From NCBI GenBank assembly GCA_018816925.1, contig JAHIUP010000036.1, positions 1 through 15,286 on the forward strand: a stretch of DNA of 15,286 nucleotides. Direction: 5' to 3'. Source of the stretch: Patescibacteria group bacterium. Its GTDB lineage: Bacteria > Patescibacteriota > Minisyncoccia > Minisyncoccales > UBA10102. Below the pieces are notes generated by a model. It made no database searches. It was not told where the DNA came from and was given only the letters and a program-made list of their open reading frames with translations. This document shows positions 13,038-15,286 of this stretch, piece after piece (the first letter of the stretch is position 1; each line of letters opens with the position of its first letter). The translations under genes were made by a program, and so were the position numbers.

Positions 13038-13066
13038 ATTATATAACACAAGCGCATGGTTGTCAA
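13038..13066 (-). promoter_or_regulatory. Perfect-consensus sigma70-type promoter for the minus-strand RNA
   Basis: TTGACA (13066-13061), a 17 nt spacer, and TATAAT (13043-13038), read on the minus strand. It is the strongest promoter seen in the window. It fires away from ruvB into a stretch with no minus-strand gene. Its -35 lies inside the first codons of ruvB, and its -10 overlaps the candidate ruvB -10. Confidence 0.85.
13042..13047 (+). promoter_or_regulatory. Candidate ruvB -10 element, overlapping the RNA promoter
   Basis: TATAAC ends 8 nt before the ruvB ATG at 13056, giving a predicted transcript that starts about 2 nt before the ATG. No convincing -35 is seen 16-18 nt upstream. 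It overlaps the minus-strand TATAAT by two bases, so polymerases could not use both sites at once. Confidence 0.35.
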
Positions 13067-14096
13067 CCCCAACACCAATAGGGCAAGCGCCGGCAACTCC
13101 CCCACTCATGGTATTAGCGTAGGGGTCAAAAAGGAGGTTTGGGACCTCCAACTCCGTCCCCTTTCGTGGCAAGAGTACATGGGACAGGAGAAAATCAAAG
13201 AGGCGCTGCGCATCAGCATTGAAGCCGCCAAGAAACGAGGCGCCCCATTAGAGCACGCGCTGTTCTACGGAGGTTCGGGACTCGGCAAAACATCGCTCGC
13301 CCATCTTGTCGCCCAGGAATTGGGGGTTGGTATCCGCGTGTGTACTGGACCCTCTGTAGAAAAGGCGGGCGACCTCGCCTCCCTGCTCACAAACGGGAAT
13401 CCGGGAGACGTACTCTTTCTTGATGAAGCCCACCGGCTCCCAAGGCAAGTGACGGAGGCCCTGTACTCTGCAATGGAGGACTTCACGCTCCATCTCGTCA
13501 TGGGGAGGGGCCCCATGGCGCGCACCATGGACCTTTCCATTCCTCCTTTCACCCTTATTGGAGCCACCACGCGACTCGCCATGCTCCCCGCTCCCCTCCG
13601 AAACCGCTTCGGACACGTATTCCGATTTGACTTCTATGAATCCAAGGAGATCGAACAGGTTGTAGCGCGCACCGCTTCCCTTATGGGAATACATCTCGCG
13701 GCAGATGCGCGCTCCAAGATAGCCGCACGCTCCCGCTATACTCCGCGCACAGCCAATCATCTGCTAAAACGCGTGCGGGACTTCGCACTCATTGAAGGAG
13801 ATGGAAACGTGACCGGAGAGCTGGTAGACCGCGCCTTCAATTTCCTCGAGATAGACGAGTTGGGACTTGAAGAAAGCGACCGAAAACTACTTACTGCAAT
13901 CCTCCAGAGATTCCGGGGAGGACCCGTGGGGCTCCAGACCATGGCTTCCACTATAGGAGAAGACAAGGAAACTATTCTAGACGTGTACGAGCCCTACCTT
14001 CTACAGCTCGGGTTCTTGGAACGCACGCCCCGGGGGAGAATGACGACCGCGAAGGCGGCGGCGCACCTTGGGATTACCTCCAACCGTATCTTGTAG
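13056..14096 (+). CDS. ruvB: Holliday junction branch migration helicase RuvB
   Basis: RuvB is the AAA+ motor that, as hexamers on RuvA, drives branch migration. The 346-residue product carries the family entry motif LRPLSWQEYMGQEKIKE (33-49). Walker A is GGSGLGKT (72-79; the common form is GPPGLGKT). Also seen are TGPSVEKAGDLASLL, Walker B DVLFLDEAHR (118-127), sensor 1 GATTR (169-173), and the arginine-finger region PLRNRFG (180-186). The C-terminal winged helix follows (VGLQTMASTIGEDKETILDVYEPYLLQLGFLERTPRGR). About 25 residues precede the conserved core, so a shorter start is possible. The ATG at 13056 fits the -10 position. It leads a run ruvB-yebC-ruvC. Confidence 0.95.
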   Translation: MVVNPNTNRASAGNSPTHGISVGVKKEVWDLQLRPLSWQEYMGQEKIKEALRISIEAAKKRGAPLEHALFYGGSGLGKTSLAHLVAQELGVGIRVCTGPSVEKAGDLASLLTNGNPGDVLFLDEAHRLPRQVTEALYSAMEDFTLHLVMGRGPMARTMDLSIPPFTLIGATTRLAMLPAPLRNRFGHVFRFDFYESKEIEQVVARTASLMGIHLAADARSKIAARSRYTPRTANHLLKRVRDFALIEGDGNVTGELVDRAFNFLEIDELGLEESDRKLLTAILQRFRGGPVGLQTMASTIGEDKETILDVYEPYLLQLGFLERTPRGRMTTAKAAAHLGITSNRIL

Positions 14097-14121
14097 TTAG
14101 TAGCTTGTAGCTGGTAGCATA
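14094..14121. repeat. Four imperfect heptanucleotide repeats beginning TAG
   Basis: Four consecutive 7-base units begin with TAG (TTAG, CTTG, CTGG and CATA complete them). The first unit supplies the ruvB stop codon. Function is unknown. It may be a slippage-prone spacer or the edge of an inserted repeat. Confidence 0.5.
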
Positions 14122-14150
14122 GAGGGAGCGGGGCAATCCATTCTGAGCAA

Positions 14151-14240
14151 GCTCTCGGAGCCCCGACGGCATGGTCTCGCCGATGGCGAGCGTCGGGGCG
14201 AGAGCGCAGACCCCAAAATCTCGCTGGGATTTTGAGGGTC
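14151..14240. repeat. Pair of long hairpins in the ruvB-yebC spacer
   Basis: Hairpin 1 (14151-14205): GCTCTC/GAGAGC, then GCCCCGACG (14160-14168) with CGTCGGGGC (14191-14199), enclosing a smaller stem CTCGCC/GGCGAG (14176-14190). Hairpin 2 (14209-14240): GACCC and AAAATC pair with GATTTT and GGGTC, with one bulged A. No U-run follows, so a leader structure, transcript-end protector or REP-like insert is more likely than a terminator. The strand is not determined. Confidence 0.6.
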
Positions 14241-14274
14241 GGTTGTGAAGAATGTCGTTGCCGCGCGTACAAAT

Positions 14275-14994
14275 ATGTCTGGACACAGCCACGCAAAAAC
14301 AGTAAAACGGGTCAAAGAGGCGGCGGCGGCCCAGCGAAGTAAGATCTTCGGCAAGTTTGCCAATGAACTCACGGTGGCCGCCCGGGAAGGCGCAGACCCC
14401 GCAACCAACCCACAATTGCGAGCGGTAATAGAAAAAGCGCACAAGGTCAACATGCCTTCGGTCAACGTGGAACGGGCGATCGCGAGAGGAACGGGGCAAG
14501 AAGGAAGCGCGCTTCTGGAGGTACTCGTGGAGGGATATGGCCCCGGGGGAGTGGCCTTGCTCGTGCAGGGTATCACGGACAATAAGAACCGCACGCTTGG
14601 AGAATTTAAGCAGATTCTTGAGCGGAAAGGGGGCAAGCTCGTGGGAGAGGGTCAGGTCCGCTGGATGTTTGAGAGAAAAGGAGTGATTACATTAGAGCCG
14701 GAACGCCAGCCCCTGTCCGGAGAAACCCTTGAGCTTGCCGCAATCGAGGCGGGAGCAGAAGAGACGAGGCGGCACGAAGACGGAACGCTGGACGTATACG
14801 CGGCTCTCCCCGCCCTTAGCGCGCTCCAGGAAGCGCTCCTGAAGCAGGGTCTTTCCCCAAACTCCCCCACCCTGGACTGGGTGGCCAAGGAACAGGTAGC
14901 GGTGTCTCCGGCTGACCAGGAAAAGCTTGAGCGGCTCTTTGACGCCTTGGACGAACACGAGGCCGTACAGGATATATACTCCAATGTTGCCTAA
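14275..14994 (+). CDS. yebC: YebC/PmpR/TACO1-family protein
   Basis: The 239-residue length is typical. The family is described as a DNA-binding regulator in some bacteria and as a translation factor that relieves stalling at proline runs in others. Which applies here is not visible. The start MSGHSHAKTVKRVKEAAAAQRSKIF matches the family N-terminus (M-GHSKW-NIKHRK). Other hallmarks are NPQLRAVIEKAHKVNMPSVNVERAI, EGYGPGGVALLV, TDNKNRT and the C-terminal EKLERLFDALDEHEAVQDIYSNV. The GTG at 14245 would add ten residues with no family counterpart, so the ATG at 14275 is preferred. The gene lies between ruvB and ruvC, and ruvC starts 4 nt after its stop. Linkage with ruvC is common in bacteria. 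Confidence 0.95.
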   Translation: MSGHSHAKTVKRVKEAAAAQRSKIFGKFANELTVAAREGADPATNPQLRAVIEKAHKVNMPSVNVERAIARGTGQEGSALLEVLVEGYGPGGVALLVQGITDNKNRTLGEFKQILERKGGKLVGEGQVRWMFERKGVITLEPERQPLSGETLELAAIEAGAEETRRHEDGTLDVYAALPALSALQEALLKQGLSPNSPTLDWVAKEQVAVSPADQEKLERLFDALDEHEAVQDIYSNVA

Positions 14995-14998
14995 CTCT

Positions 14999-15286
14999 AT
15001 GATTGTCTTGGGCATTGACCCAGGGACCGCGATTACGGGGTATGGAGTGGTACGCCACACGGAAAGCGGCCTCGAGTGCATAGAATACGGCTGTATAAGG
15101 ACCCCCAAAGAGGAGGCACATCCAGCCCGCCTCCTGCTCCTAGAAAAAGGCCTTCTGCGACTCTTAAAAGCCCACCCCCCTGATCTCGTGGCTGTAGAGC
15201 GGCTGTTCTTCTTCCGGAACCTAACCACCGCCATGCCCGTGAGCGAGGCACGGGGCGTTATACTGCTTTCATGCGCCCGAAAGCGG
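14999..15286 (+). CDS. ruvC: Holliday junction resolvase RuvC (C-terminus cut by window edge)
   Basis: RuvC is the RNase H-fold nuclease that cleaves Holliday junctions within the RuvABC resolvasome. The first 96 residues are present (family about 155-175). The first catalytic Asp is D7 (MIVLGIDPGTAITGYGVV). The second acidic site is the Glu in LVAVERLFFFRN, followed by TTAMPVSEARGVILL. The start ATG is 4 nt after the yebC stop, so the two are cotranscribed. The third and fourth catalytic residues lie beyond the window. Confidence 0.95.
   Translation, partial: MIVLGIDPGTAITGYGVVRHTESGLECIEYGCIRTPKEEAHPARLLLLEKGLLRLLKAHPPDLVAVERLFFFRNLTTAMPVSEARGVILLSCARKR

Noticed and set aside
12785..13105. 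Minus-strand 106-codon ORF over the RNA element
   Set aside because: It spans the promoter and the structured element and extends into pilB-like coding sequence. The composition is not protein-like and there is no recognisable domain.
13131..13138. AGGAGG-like Shine-Dalgarno sequence inside the ruvB 5' region
   Set aside because: No in-frame start codon lies at a proper distance after it. It is probably Lys-Glu-Val coding sequence.
14245..14274. GTG 14245 as the yebC start
   Set aside because: The extra ten residues precede the conserved YebC N-terminus and have no counterpart in the family.
1..15286. CRISPR arrays, tRNA or rRNA genes, prophage or toxin-antitoxin genes
   Set aside because: No regularly spaced direct repeats, cloverleaf-like segments, rRNA motifs or such gene products were seen in any part of the window.

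Overview
The window looks like chromosome from a small-genome bacterium of the Candidate Phyla Radiation (Patescibacteria, Parcubacteria-like). This is inferred from the protein sequences, the compact operons, the scarcity of Shine-Dalgarno sequences, promoters that place the start codon at or next to the transcript 5' end, and a DNA polymerase I with no proofreading domain. No rRNA or tRNA is present to confirm the placement. The content is mostly core DNA repair, replication and signalling.

Left part (1-3027): the 5' part of ruvA runs off the left edge on the minus strand. It shares a 60 bp divergent promoter region with uvrB on the plus strand. After uvrB comes a strongly folded leader of about 170 nt, then rpsT (ribosomal protein S20). 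The rpsT 3' end overlaps the 3' end of the converging gene holA by 32 nt.

Central part (2996-9696, all minus strand) is one probable operon: polA, a HAMP/coiled-coil membrane protein, an uncharacterised small soluble protein, a PAS-PAS histidine kinase, two stand-alone receiver proteins, and holA. A complete but physically split two-component pathway is thus embedded between two replication genes. PolA/HAMP and receiver 2/holA are joined by TGATG and TAATG stop/start overlaps.

9700-11069 is the plastic part. A REP-associated (Y1, HUH) transposase is bracketed by two copies of a 28 bp sequence containing a near-perfect palindrome. Next to it is a 106 nt candidate structured RNA with its own promoter. 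Then come the remains of tsaE (frameshift, large internal deletion, in-frame stop).

Right part (11070-15286, plus strand): an unrecognised 168-aa protein overlaps, by ATGA, a PilB/GspE-type ATPase lacking the usual N-terminal domain. Next is a 160-190 bp element that folds on itself through a 20-23 bp stem and is read from the minus strand by a perfect-consensus promoter: a probable small non-coding RNA. Then follow ruvB, a hairpin-rich spacer, yebC and the 5' part of ruvC, which runs off the right edge.

The strongest candidates for undescribed biology are the two minus-strand RNAs (about 12861-13031 and 10622-10727), the structured rpsT leader, and the split signalling cassette between polA and holA.
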